A stretch of 64,000 bases of DNA from Cercophora sp. LCS_1 (Eukaryota > Ascomycota > Sordariomycetes > Sordariales > Lasiosphaeriaceae): the NCBI GenBank assembly GCA_036250225.1, contig JAPZLL010000011.1, positions 1,054,001 through 1,118,000 on the forward strand. The letters are read 5' to 3'. The notes beneath the pieces were generated by a model. That model ran no database searches and was not told the origin of the DNA. It saw nothing but the letters and a program-made list of their open reading frames with translations. Below are positions 53,308 to 64,000 of this stretch, one piece after another. The position numbers were made by a program, and so were the translations under genes. Within the stretch, counting starts at the first letter, position 1; every line of letters begins with the position of its first letter.

Positions 53308-55064
53308 GTTGTGGATGTTGAGGGCCTGTTGAAGGACTCGTGGCGCGAAAGGTGTAGTGTTGTCATGGGCCCCAGAGCAGGGGTAAGTGCTCGACACCTC
53401 TATCGAGTGAAAGCCGCTCCTGGGCAGGTCAAGGAGGTTCCGTTGGGAAGTTGCTGTGGTGTGGTAGGGATGGTGCCAACCAACTCGACCCGCTTGCCGC
53501 GTGGGTACGCCGCCTCGTGGGGGTGGCCGGAATTACGGCGCAGGAACGGTCCGGCGCTTGCTGTGCCCCTCCGACCGCCCTAGATACCGGCAGTGTAACC
53601 TTATGGACGCAAGCCTATGGGTTTGGTTAGGCGGATAGTCTGGACTCGGGTTAGCAAGGTTCAAGGCTCGCGCCTTTTCGGCCGTTCGGAAGGACAGAGC
53701 TGCAGGTCTGCATATGGTTGCAGCACCCGGCAACTTTTGGGGGCTGAGGCAACAAACATTTTCCCTTTGAGGTGAATGGCCTGATGGTTCATGATTCCGT
53801 CCAATCGGTCGGCACAGAGACTGCGACGAATCGACGAAATGAGGTAATAAGGTATGCAATGGTCAATTGGCCCTGTCGTTATGCTGCCACTTTAGTTACT
53901 GATACGACCTCACTACCTAGTGTAATAAATCCGAGCCCCCAACGTACATAACGCGCGGACACTTTCGCCCCGCTTCAAAGCTCTCGTGCGGCTCAGTAGG
54001 CGGGTATAGATGCCGAAGCTCTTGCAGCATTGACCTTGATGAGCACAGGCCCGTTGGTAGGCGTGATGAACGACCTTCAGCGTTGCACTGCAGTTCAGCA
54101 CGAGGGCGGGTTGTTGGTAGCACTCGCAAGGCATCCTTTCTGGTGCATTGAAGTCTGGAATCCAGAGTTCAGATTTTCGTATGTATTGTACCAGTTGTAA
54201 ATACGTGTAACTTTCCCACTTTCCATCCGATGGCCATTGCAATGCAATGGGACCAAACACTGACGGTTCTTTTTCTTTTTCTTTTTTTTTTTTTTAAAAA
54301 AAAAAAAAACTTTCTTACCTTACAGGTACCTTGAAGTGCGAAGGGTAGGGTGCCGATAAGATTTGCAACTCCCCGTATTACCTTGATGGGGGCTTCGCCT
54401 GCCTCTATGTTTGCCGAAATCCGGAGTGTCACTTCTTGGAAGCACTTGCCGAGTGTCCTGGCGAATCCTGTTCTTCCCACTGCAACGTCGATCTGCTACC
54501 TCGAGGGTGGACTAGCCACTCGGATTGGCTGCACTTTCGCGCTTTTCGGCATCGTGCCGCCCGACTCTTGCAGGCGTCAGCAATAGTGTGGCGAAAAACA
54601 TGTTGGCGCCAAGTGTCTCGGTGGAAATGATGTTTTGGATGCGCGCTTTTTCCGCCCACCCACCTTCTTCCCCGGGCCACAGCCCTGGAAACCGGCCCGA
54701 GCCTTCACAACGACAACATGCCACCACAGGAGGAATATGCTGCGCCGCGGGGAATCCGTCTTTGACCTTCTTCGGTGTTGAAATCGAGGGACCCGACTGC
54801 ATCCAGCGATCGCCGCCCTGCATGTTGATGCAGACTTTGGACTTTGGAGCATGGATCCTTCAGAGAGCCTGACCAACACGTCGTGACGGAGAAGGTGGCA
54901 GGACGGCTGGGGAAGAAAGTAAAATTGAAGTATATGCAATGATAGTCAACGATGTTGAACAGGACTATTCCCACCCGAGTTGTGCACACCTCACTACATC
55001 TCAATCTCTCGCAATCTTCCTCCTTCCACGCTGCAAAGCAAGCCGCAACTGTTGACTCGGCATA
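53308..55064. promoter_or_regulatory. Long divergent region between Myb gene and HR-PKS
   Basis: About 1.76 kb separate the start codons of the Myb gene (minus) and the PKS gene (plus). No protein gene is supported in it; several short frames have no recognisable content. A perfect T14A14 tract lies at 54282-54309, flanked by a CT-rich stretch. Being the long shared upstream region of a regulator and a PKS, it is the likeliest control region of the cluster, but no binding site was defined. Confidence 0.5.
54282..54309. repeat. T14A14 homopolymer palindrome
   Basis: Fourteen T followed directly by fourteen A form a perfect 28-bp palindrome, preceded by a T-rich stretch broken by single C (about 54268-54281). 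Long dA:dT tracts disfavour nucleosomes; they are also prone to length errors in sequencing. Confidence 0.9.
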
Positions 55065-58000
55065 ATGGCACCAATGGCGATTGAACAGGACGGACCCAAC
55101 GGGCCGAATGGCCATGCATCGAACGGAGCCATCGGTTCATCACACACCAATAGACACTCAAATGGCCATCACGGGAGTACCAACGGTCACTCTAATGGTC
55201 ATTCTGTCGGCTATTCCAACGGTCACCATGCCAACGGCAGCTCAATGACCAGTGACGACTCTGACGCGCAAGATGGCCCTTCTTCCACCTATGAGCCCGT
55301 GGCCATCATCGGTTGTGCCATGCGCTTACCTGGCGGGGTCAGCGACAGCGAGGCTCTATGGGACATGCTCATCAATAAGCGAGAAGGCCGTGTACTCGTT
55401 CCAGAATCGAGATACAATATTGAGGCATTCTACGCAGAAGGCAAGACCAAGCCCGGCCAGGTCGTCACCAAATATGGTCACTTCCTCGATCACATCGACA
55501 TTGCCGAGTTTGACCCCTCGTTCTGGTCCATGCACGGCAAGGAGATGGAAGAACTCGACCCATCGCAACGGCTTGCATTGGAAGTGACTTACGAATGTCT
55601 GCAGAACTCGGGAACCACAAAGTTTAAGGGCAAGACAATCGGTGCTTTCTTTGGTGTTTTTGGGGAGGTACGTGGGATACGGCTTACTTGACATCAACTT
55701 TTCTGTGCCTCTGCTAACCAACATTCCCAGGACTGGCCAGACATGCGGGCGAAGGAGACTCAACATGCTGGGCTGTACCGCATCACGGGCTATGGAGATT
55801 TCGCGATCGCCAACCGAGTCTCGTACGAATTCGGCTTCACTGGGCCTTCGTAAGTCCGTTCCCTCTTTGGTTTCAGGGCCCGCAATCTGACAACGTGGCA
55901 GCGTGGTGATTCGAACAGCCTGCTCGTCTTCCCTCACGGCGCTGCACGACGCCTGCATGGCCCTCCACAGCGGAGATTGCGAGTCTGCCATTGTCGGCGG
56001 CGTCAACATGATCCTGAACCCCAACATGACAGCCGGCATGTCCGAGCTCGGAGTCTTGTCACCTGAGGGAAGATGCAAAAGCTTTGACGCCCGTGCTGAT
56101 GGATACGCTCGGGCAGAAGGTGCGGTCGTACTCCACGTCAAGAAACTTGCCGACGCAATCCGAGACAATGACCCCATCCGCGCCGTCATTCGCGGCTCTT
56201 GCATCAACTCCGATGGCCGGACCATCGGGCTGTCGCAACCAAACGCAGAAAGTCATGCCGCTCTGATTAGAAGGAGCCATGCTCTTGCAGGATTCGATGT
56301 GTCCCAGACCGCTATGATCGAGTGCCACGGCACCGGCACGTCTGTTGGCGACCCGCTTGAGGCAGGTGCTGTGGCCGACGTCTTTGGCCACGTGGGTGCG
56401 TTCATCGGCTCGGTCAAGCCCAATCTTGGCCACTCGGAAGGAGCGTCTGGTGTGACTAGCGTCTTGAAGGCAATGCTTGCGGTCGAGAAAGGAGTCATCC
56501 CTCCGAACCGAAATTTCGAAGTCCCACATCCCAAGAGTAAGCGCGAGCCTTAACCCAACCACTTGCTTCAACTTCTTTGCTAATGATCGCCAACAGTCCC
56601 CTTCAAGGAGGCCAATCTTGTTGTGCCCGTTGAGCCAATGCCATGGCCAAAAGATCGTGCCGAACGTATCGGCGTCAACAGTTTTGGCATCGGAGGCGCC
56701 AACGCACACGTCCTCCTTGAGTCAGCTCGGGCAACTGGTGTGAAGAAGCACACTCGGAGACGGAGGTCGCCAGCCGTCGCAAACGAAGCACGGCTGCTCA
56801 CCTTTTCGGCAACAACACCCGAAGCTCTTCGGCAGGTTGTCCAGTCTCACGAATTGTATCTCAAGTCGCACCCGGAGGCGTTGGACGACCTCAGCTACAC
56901 ACTCAACGCTCGACGGGAGCCATTGCCACAACGCGCATACGCCATAGTCACTCCGGAAACGGTTTTAGAGCCATGGCAAGTGTCGCCCTTCGAGAAAGGC
57001 ACTGGCCAGGCCCCGGTTGCATTCGTATTCACCGGCCAAGGAGCCCAGTGGCCCCGCATGGGCGCGCGCCTTCTCGAAAGCAATGTTCGCTTCCGCCAGA
57101 CAATTCAGCGTCTCGAGAGCGAACTCTCCCAGTGCGACCCACCACCTACGTGGTCGTTGCAAATTGAGCTGCTCCGCCCATCCGGTGAGAGCCGCGTCCA
57201 TGTGGCCGAGTTCTCGCAGCCTCTGTGCACAGCGGTCCAGATCGGCCTTGTGGACCTGCTTGGACATTGGGGCATCAAACCGCAGGCCGTCGTTGGACAC
57301 TCGAGCGGTGAAATCGCTGCCGCATATGCCAGCGGCGCCATCACGGCAGGCGATGCCATCCGAGCGGCATACTACCGTGGACAGGCCACCATGCATGTCG
57401 AAAAGTCCAAGGGCGGCATGGCTGCTGTCGGGCTGGGGCGCGATGCCGTCACCCCGTTCTTGGTCCCCGGCGTGCTCATCGGCTGTGAGAACAGTCCTGA
57501 TTCTGTGACGTTGAGCGGCGATATCGACAAACTGACCAGCGTCATGGACTCAATTCAAGCGGCCCATCCCACTGTCCTGGTTCGAGAGCTTCGCGTTGAC
57601 TGTGCCTATCATTCCCACCACATGTCGGCTGTCGCCGCCGACTACGAGGATTCGATTGCCGATATCAAGGCGAGTGCGCCTCAGGTGCCATTCTTCTCTT
57701 CGGTGACAGCGGCTCAGATTGTGGGCGGAAAGGTGCCGTTGGGGCCCTCGTACTGGGTGCGGAACCTGACGTCACCGGTCTTGTTCGCGCCTGCCGTCTC
57801 AGCACTTTTGAAGCATGCCCCGCTTCCTCCCCTGTTTCTCGAAATCGGCCCCCACTCTGCCCTCGCTGGCCCCCTCAGACAGATCTTGCGAGCGGAAGGC
57901 GCCTCTGGTGCCCGATATTCCGCGACACTGGTGCGAGCGCAAGATGACCGGTCTGCAATTCTCACTTCGGTTGGAAACTTGTTCCAGAACAACATCCCCG

Positions 58001-61000
58001 TCGACTTCGCATCTCTTTGCCCAGCTGGCTCCGTTCTGACCGACTTGCCGCTGTACCCATGGCAGCGCAGCGGGCCCTACTGGTCCGAGAGCCGGATGTG
58101 CAGGAGCTGGCGCCAGCGCCAATTCCCTCAGCATGATGCTCTCGGTGCCAGGGTCTTCGAGAACCCAGGCTCCAATACCACATGGCGAAATCTGATGAGA
58201 CTGGACGATATTCCCTGGGTCCGCGAGCATGACGTGTCGGGTGACATCGTCTTCCCCGGAGCCGGGTACATTGCCATGGCTGGCGAGGCAGCCCGACAAG
58301 TGAGCGGACTGTCGGACTACACCTGTCGGGAAGTCAAGATCATCAACGCCCTTGTCCTCCACGAGGGCAAGGAATCCGAGGTGATGACAGTTCTAAAGCC
58401 AGCTCGCCTCACCACAACCCTCCACTCGGTCTGGCACGACTTTGAGATTTCGTCGTTCCAAAACGAGTCGTGGGTCGTTCACGCCTTTGGCCAAGTCAGA
58501 GGTGGCCAAGAGTACGAAGAGAAGCCTCCCAACGTGCAAGACCTCCCGCGCAATGTCCCGTCTGCCAAGTGGTATAACGTTATGAAACGATTTGGTCTCA
58601 ACTATGGTCCTCGATTCCAGGGGCTGGAGGATATCTCGGCTGACCCCGTGGAGAAGCGCGCCGTGGCGCGCGTTAAGAACGTTATTGGACCCAACGAGTC
58701 GCCGTATGCACTTCATCCGTGCACCATTGACGTTGCCTTCCAGGCCCTGGGGGTGGCCGCCTTCCAAGGCCAGTCCCGACTGTTCAACCAACTGGCTGTC
58801 CCTTCCTTCATCCGAGAGCTGTATATCAAGCCCGCGTCCGAAGACTTCCGTATCCAGTTCGATGCCGGCATCACGCCTCGGGGGTCTCTCTACGGCAGCG
58901 CTGTCGGTGTGTCGTCGAGTGGCGATACCGTCTTCAGATTGAAGGACCTACGCCTCTCTACACTCGATGACCACGCGACCGACCGAGGCGACAATCCCCA
59001 CGCTGCAGTTGAGCTTGTGTGGAGACCTGATATCAATCTAGTTGACAATGCTAGCCTAATCCAACTTCACGAGAATTTTGGAGAGCTGAGCGTCATCAAC
59101 GAAAGGATGGCGCTGGCCTGCATGGTCGAATCCAGCATTCTCTTGGAAAATCTGACCCCCTCGAAGGAGTTCTTGAACAAATATCGGTCCTGGCTTCAGA
59201 AAGTTCGGCAGCAGGCTTTGGAAGGCACGTACCCCAACGTTCCCAACTGCAAGGAGATTGCGTCCATGTCGTCGGCGGACCGAGTGCGCTTGATTGAGGA
59301 AGCCGTCCAAGATCTCCAACAAACAAAGGCTTGGCCGGTTGCGACAGCTGTGTACCGAATCTACCTCGCCTCGCAGGCTATCTTTATAGGCAAGGTGGAT
59401 GCGGTGGAGACGTTGGTCGAAGACGACATTTTGAGCCGCGTCTACGACTTCGGCAGGGTGTCCGACTTCACCGACTTCTTCACACTCGCCGCGCATTCCA
59501 AACCAAACTTGCGGATTCTCGAGGTTGGAGCTGGCACCGGTGGGACGACGTCTAGTATCTTGCCTATTCTCCGCTCAGAGTATGACGAGCGACTGTACTT
59601 CTCGTACACCTACACGGATATTTCAAGCGGGTTTTTCGTGGGAGCAAAAGAGCGCTTCAAGGAGTTCGATGCCATCGATTACCGGGTCCTGGACATTTCC
59701 AAAGACCCCTTGGCACAGGGTTTCGAGGCCAACAGTTTCGATGTCGTTGTCGCTTCAAACGTATGTTTTCCTTATCCTTTGCCCAGTCCTAACCAGACAG
59801 ACCACGATTGCTAATGCTGATGTGTAATAGGTCATCCACGCAACCGCGAATCTGGCCGAGACCCTCGGCAACGTGCGCAAGTTGCTTGCCCCTAAGGGTA
59901 GACTGTTCATGCAGGAGCTGTTCCCGCCGACCAAGTGGATCAACTACGTGATGGGTACCCTGCCTGGGTGGTGGCTCGGAGAAGGCGAGGGACGAGTCGA
60001 AGAGCCCTACCTTGCGCCTGAGAACTGGGACAAGTACCTCGTTGAAGCCGGGTTCGATGGCGTTGATGCCGTGTTTCACGACGGGCAGTTCAACTCCCAC
60101 ATTATCTCGGTCAATCGTCCCCTGCAAACGCGGCCCAAGGAAATCACACTCCTCTATCTTCAGTCTCCGTCAGAGAGAACGGAGGCCATCGAAGCTGTGC
60201 TGCAAAGCGCCGGCTATGATGTTGAGCTCTGTGAGTTCAACAGTACCCCACCAGCGGGTAGAGACATCGTTGCTGTCCTTGACGTGGATCAACCCTTCCT
60301 CCACGATGTGACCGAGTCACAATGGGCCCGGTTCAAGGCCTTGATGGAGGAAATCGAAGATTCCGGTGTCCTCTGGGTGTCTGGAGCCTCGCAGATCAAC
60401 TGCAAGGACCCGAGATACGGCATGATGCTCGGGCTTGCTCGCGTTGTCCGCACCGAGTATGAGATTGACTTTGCGACCCTCGAGCTGGACCGTTTTGATG
60501 GCGCCGGCTGGGATGCCATCTCCGCCGTGTTGGGCGAGTTTCAGACGCGCAGCGATGACGGCGAGTTCAAGCCTCAACTAGAATGGGCTCTTGCGGATGG
60601 CGTGGTGCATGTCGGCAGGTTTCACTGGATGTCGGTCAACAACGATCTGGCCGCCTCAGCTCCGCTAGCAACCGCACGCAAGCTCGACATCTCCAAGCGC
60701 GGGTTCTTGGGCACGTTGCACTGGCAGCACTTCGAGCCGCCCAAGCTTGCACCAGGCTGGATCAAGATTCAGAACAAGGCGGTCGGCCTCAACTTCAAGG
60801 ACCTGCTCATCTCCATGGGCATCGTCGAAGGCCATGTTGTCGAAGGCGATGGCTTGGGATGTGAGTGCTCTGGCGTTGTACTAGAGGTTGGCCCCGACGT
60901 CACCACCGTCTCTCCGGGCGATCGGGTCATGGTCATTGCCAGTGGTTCCTTTGCGAGTACTTTAGTTGCTCACGAAAGCATATGCGTCAAGATTCCAGAC

Positions 61001-63052
61001 TCGCTGAGCTTTGTCGATGCGGCGACCATGCCGCTTGTCTACTGCACCACTATCCGCGGTATGATTGACCAGGCACGGCTGGAGAAGGGGCAGAGTATTC
61101 TCATCCACAGCGCCGCCGGGGGTGTTGGAATTGCTGCTCTGCACATCGCCAAGTCCATTGGCGCGGAGGTATGTGTGCGTCCCGTGCCGCTAGGAAATGC
61201 TTTGCTAATTTGAGTCAGATCTTTTGCACTGTCTCAAACGAAGAAAAGGTCAACTTCGTCATGCGCGAGTTCGGCATCCCACGGAACCGCATTTTCAACT
61301 CACGAGATCTCACATTCAGGAGGGACGTTCTCGCCGCAACGAACGGCCGGGGTGTTGACGTCGTCCTCAACTCGCTGTCTGGCGAGCTTCTCCACGCGAG
61401 TTGGGACTGCGTGGCCACTTTCGGGTGCTTAGTTGAAATTGGAAAGCGAGACCTAGTTGGCAAAGGAGCCCTAGCTCTCGCTCCATTCGAGCATAATCGG
61501 TCGTATATCGGTGTCGACTTTGCACAGATTGCGTACGACAGGCCGTGGATGAGCACCCGACTTCTCCGGATGATGGTCGACATGCTACAGCGAGGCGAGC
61601 TCAAGCCAATTGCTCCGGTAACCCTGTTTGACGGCACGCAGGTTCAAGACGCCATGCGCTTCATGCAGAAAGGAGATCACATTGGCAAGGTCGTTGTCAC
61701 CATGCCGGAGAGGGCCGAAGAACTCGACGTCCAGACACTGTCCCGGAAGCCTGCATTGACGTTAGATGCGGAGGCCTCGTACATTTTCGTTGGTGGTCTT
61801 GGTGGTCTGGGCCAGGCCATTGCCGTCTGGTTGGCAGAGTCAGGCGCCACGGAGATCGTCTTCCTCTCCAGATCAGCAGGCGACCCAGGAAAATACGACA
61901 AGTTTGTGCAGGAACTCAACGCACTGGGCTGCTCTGCTATCATGATTTCAGGTAGTGTTTCGTTAGTTGGTGATGTGGAGAGAGCTGTCAAGGCGACCAA
62001 GAGACCAATCCGGGGCGTGCTGCAGGCATCCATGGTACTTAGGGTGAGTACACGGGCATTTTGCGAGTTGGGCTTGGGTGCTGACAACGTTGCAGGATCG
62101 GAACATGCCGACCATGGCTTTTGATGATTGGCAAGCCGCAACTGATCCCAAGGTCAAGGGAACGTGGAACCTCCATGAGGTTCTCCTCAAAGAACAGCAG
62201 ACGCTGGACTTCTTCGTTGTCTTCAGCAGCTGGAGCGGTCTGGTTGGCCAGCCAGGGCAGGCGAACTACGCTTCCGGCAACACCTTTCTTGATTCATTCG
62301 TTCAGTATCGCCACTCCCAGGGCCTTAGCGCCGCCGTGGTTGATATCGGTGTCGTCGACGACGTCGGCTATGTGAGTCAGAATTCTCGCTTGCTGGACTT
62401 CTTCCGCATGACCTCAACCCACATTCTGTACGAGCAGGATATTTTGGATTCTCTCCAACTGTTGATGGCTCGGTCGTCCGACAAGGCTCCCAAGTATGGC
62501 GGCGACAAGGAGCAGACCAGAGCCGGCCAACGCACCTTTGTCAACAAGGCGCAGCTGGCGCTGGGTCTCCGTTCGACGCAGCCCTTGTCTGCCCCGAACA
62601 ACAGGACCACGTGGAAGCGGGATCTGCGCATGGCTCTGTATCGCAATATTGAGTCGCAAAAGACGGCAGCGGCAAAGTCGGAGAATGAGAAGCTCCGCGA
62701 GTTCCTCGAGGCCATCGCAGCCAGGCCCGCCGTGCTCGACAGCGAGGAGTCCGGTGTGTTTTTGGCCGAGGAGATTGGCCGCACGCTTCTCGGATTTATG
62801 CTCAAGAGTCACGACAACCTTGACATCCACCAGGCGCCATCTTCCATTGGCGTTGACTCCCTCGTGGCTATCGAGCTGCGTAACTGGTTCCGCCAGACGC
62901 TGGGATTCGAGATCACTGTCTTGGAGATTTTGGGGTCGGATAGTCTCTTGTCGCTGGGCAAGCTGTCGGCGAAGATGCTCAAGGTCAAGTATGCCACTGA
63001 TGCGAACGGCGAGGATTACGCCAAGGCGTATATCGAGACGAAGATGCCGTAG
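55065..63052 (+). CDS. Highly reducing polyketide synthase (KS-AT-DH-MT-ER-KR-ACP)
   Basis: Seven exons (55065-55667, 55731-55849, 55902-56536, 56597-59760, 59831-61168, 61219-62043, 62096-63052) total 7641 bases, 2546 residues. An Asn/Gly/His-rich leader of about 75 residues precedes the KS (EPVAIIGCAMRLPGG). The KS Cys is residue 248 in IRTACSSSL, with Arg where Asp is usual; later KS motifs are ECHGTGTSVGDP and SVKPNLGHSEGASG. AT: FVFTGQGAQWPRMG, Ser688 in GHSSGE. DH: His997 in HDVSGDIVFPGAGY and DVAFQALG. MT: LEVGAGTGGTT near 1428. ER from about 1800 (FKDLLISMGI, IHSAAGGVG). KR: GGLGGLGQA near 2146, Tyr2286 in GQANYASG. ACP: Ser2483 in GVDSLVAIE. There is no thioesterase or reductase, so release needs another protein, as in many HR-PKSs. 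All domains look intact, predicting a reduced, C-methylated chain. Product unknown. Confidence 0.96.
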
Positions 63053-63432
63053 ATGGTGTTGACTGTTTGGTCTGGAGTGTCGCGTGATGATTGGATGATG
63101 AAATGATGGAGATTAGCGTCTCGCGAGTGAAGAGGACACATGTAACATATGTATCGGGAGCTTTCAATTGAGATTTATACGAGCAGTGCCTTCATCAGTC
63201 AGTCACCCTCCCTTTTGCGGCCTAGAATCTTCTTTCACGTCATGCCCAGCCTTCCTCAACGACCTGAACTAGAGTTCGACATTCGACTTTGCCATTGGAG
63301 CAAAGGTTCCAGATGCGTAAGAACGCACCAAGAGGTGTGCTTGCCACGGCGAAGCGTGATCAAAATAAAATTACGCAACGAAAAAAAACATCTCCTATTG
63401 TTGTCCTTCATGACCCTATTGCCCACTCCATT
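63053..63432. other. Convergent 3' spacer
   Basis: The 380 bp lie between the 3' ends of the PKS gene (plus) and the ankyrin gene (minus). No gene or repeat was recognised. Confidence 0.5.
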
Positions 63433-64000
63433 CTAGAGTCCCTTCATCTCGTTCAATCTGCAGGTGTATGGGTTGAAACTCGTTCGGGGAATGTCGGTAG
63501 TATAATGTATGCTCTCGGGGCATCGCCCTACCGTTTCCAAGTCGACTGCGTCCGGCCAGTGTTCCAACAATGCCTGTGTTTGCCTCCACCGTTTGCAGTT
63601 GAAGATGTACCCGTCGTGCCTCCTCCCAGCTTTCTGCGTTGCGTAGTTGAGCGCAGTCATCCCAGCCGTGTCAATGGCGTTTAATATGTCCAGGTCTACT
63701 TCGACAAGATATCGTAACGCCGCCTCTGTAATTGAGCCTGCAATGGCGGCGTGATGCAGCACGGTTTGTCCGTTGCTGTCTCTTAGCTTCAAGTCCAGAC
63801 CCGCCACTGCCAGTAGCTTTAGAATGTCTTTGTTGATCCCGGACGCTTTGGCGGCGTGAAGGTGAGCGAGTCCCATGCCAGATGGGGATATGTACCCAAC
63901 ACTAGCTCCTCTTTGAAGTAGTATCTCGACAATAGCTTGACAGGGGACGAAGAAGCTCTTGGCGAGATGGAGAGCCAGAGGTGTCATCCCATTGTTGTTG
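63433..64000 (-). CDS. Ankyrin-repeat protein, C-terminal part (cut by window edge)
   Basis: The open frame enters from the right edge and ends at 63433. It contains ankyrin repeats: GMTPLALHLAKS, IVEILLQRGASVGYISPSGM with GLAHLHAAKASG, ILKLLAVAGLDLKLRDSNGQ with TVLHHAAIAG, and YLVEVDLDILNAIDTAGMTA with LNYATQKAG. The last part (RWRQTQALLEHWPDAVDLET) is not repeat. At least three full repeats are visible, and the start lies outside the window. Ankyrin repeats serve protein binding; partners and any N-terminal domain (in fungi often NACHT or HET-related) are unknown. It probably lies outside the PKS cluster. Confidence 0.8.
   Translation of the reverse strand, partial: NNNGMTPLALHLAKSFFVPCQAIVEILLQRGASVGYISPSGMGLAHLHAAKASGINKDILKLLAVAGLDLKLRDSNGQTVLHHAAIAGSITEAALRYLVEVDLDILNAIDTAGMTALNYATQKAGRRHDGYIFNCKRWRQTQALLEHWPDAVDLETVGRCPESIHYTTDIPRTSFNPYTCRLNEMKGL

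Noticed and set aside
53913..54260. Minus-strand ORF of 115 codons in the Myb-PKS spacer
   Set aside because: It has no known motif, no splice context and unremarkable codon use; length alone is not enough.
55356..56225. Minus-strand ORF of 289 codons inside the PKS region
   Set aside because: It overlaps the KS exons, whose motifs are unmistakable; the reverse frame has no recognisable content.
62370..62376. A GTGAGT donor in the last PKS exon
   Set aside because: The frame and the KR-to-ACP sequence continue without a break and no acceptor improves the protein, so it is read as coding.

Overview
The window is nuclear DNA of a filamentous ascomycete (Pezizomycotina, most likely a plant-associated Sordariomycete). 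Genes lie on both strands and carry many short introns (about 47-90 bp) with fungal GT...CTAAC/CTGAC...AG signals. The content is typical of such fungi: HET-domain proteins, a QDE-2-like Argonaute, an NLP, a secreted subtilase, two P450s, two drug-type MFS pumps and a highly reducing polyketide synthase. No ribosomal RNA, convincing tRNA, transposase or CRISPR array was seen.

Layout. 1-8.4 kb: a lactonohydrolase running off the left edge, a membrane-protein gene with an in-frame stop, an AT-rich gene-free stretch, a HET gene followed by a degraded CorA-like tail, and a divergent pair (DUF2278 gene; DeoC-like gene with an in-frame stop). 8.6-12.8 kb: a P450 and a 14-TM type MFS transporter on the same strand, separated by a spacer with an 18-bp minisatellite. 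14-24 kb: a mitochondrial carrier, an NLP, an Argonaute gene broken by one stop and two frameshifts, and an intact ER glucosidase I (GH63) whose 370-bp intron is built around an inverted-repeat element. 24.5-32.2 kb: a lectin-like gene with three in-frame stops, a four-exon cysteine-rich secreted protein, an O-methyltransferase lacking its N-terminal part, and a 12-exon secreted subtilisin. 32.9-46.1 kb: a HET gene, a 1016-residue protein of unknown function, a frameshifted secreted protein, a HET gene interrupted by a single TAG, and a HET C-terminal relic.

46.2-63.1 kb looks like a secondary-metabolite cluster. It holds a DUF829 (TMEM53/PaxU-like) protein, a CYP52-type membrane P450, an MFS efflux pump, an R2R3-like Myb regulator and a seven-exon HR-PKS (KS-AT-DH-MT-ER-KR-ACP, 2546 residues, no release domain). 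A plausible reading is that the PKS makes a reduced methylated chain, the P450 oxidises it, an unlinked or trans-acting enzyme releases it, the pump exports it, and the Myb protein controls the locus. The product cannot be read from sequence. The right edge cuts an ankyrin-repeat gene.

The most striking global feature is how many recognisable genes are interrupted by one or a few point changes (at least eight loci), next to intact complex genes. Exon-intron models were built by hand from splice signals and reading-frame continuity. For all multi-exon genes described as intact, the exon lengths sum to a multiple of three.
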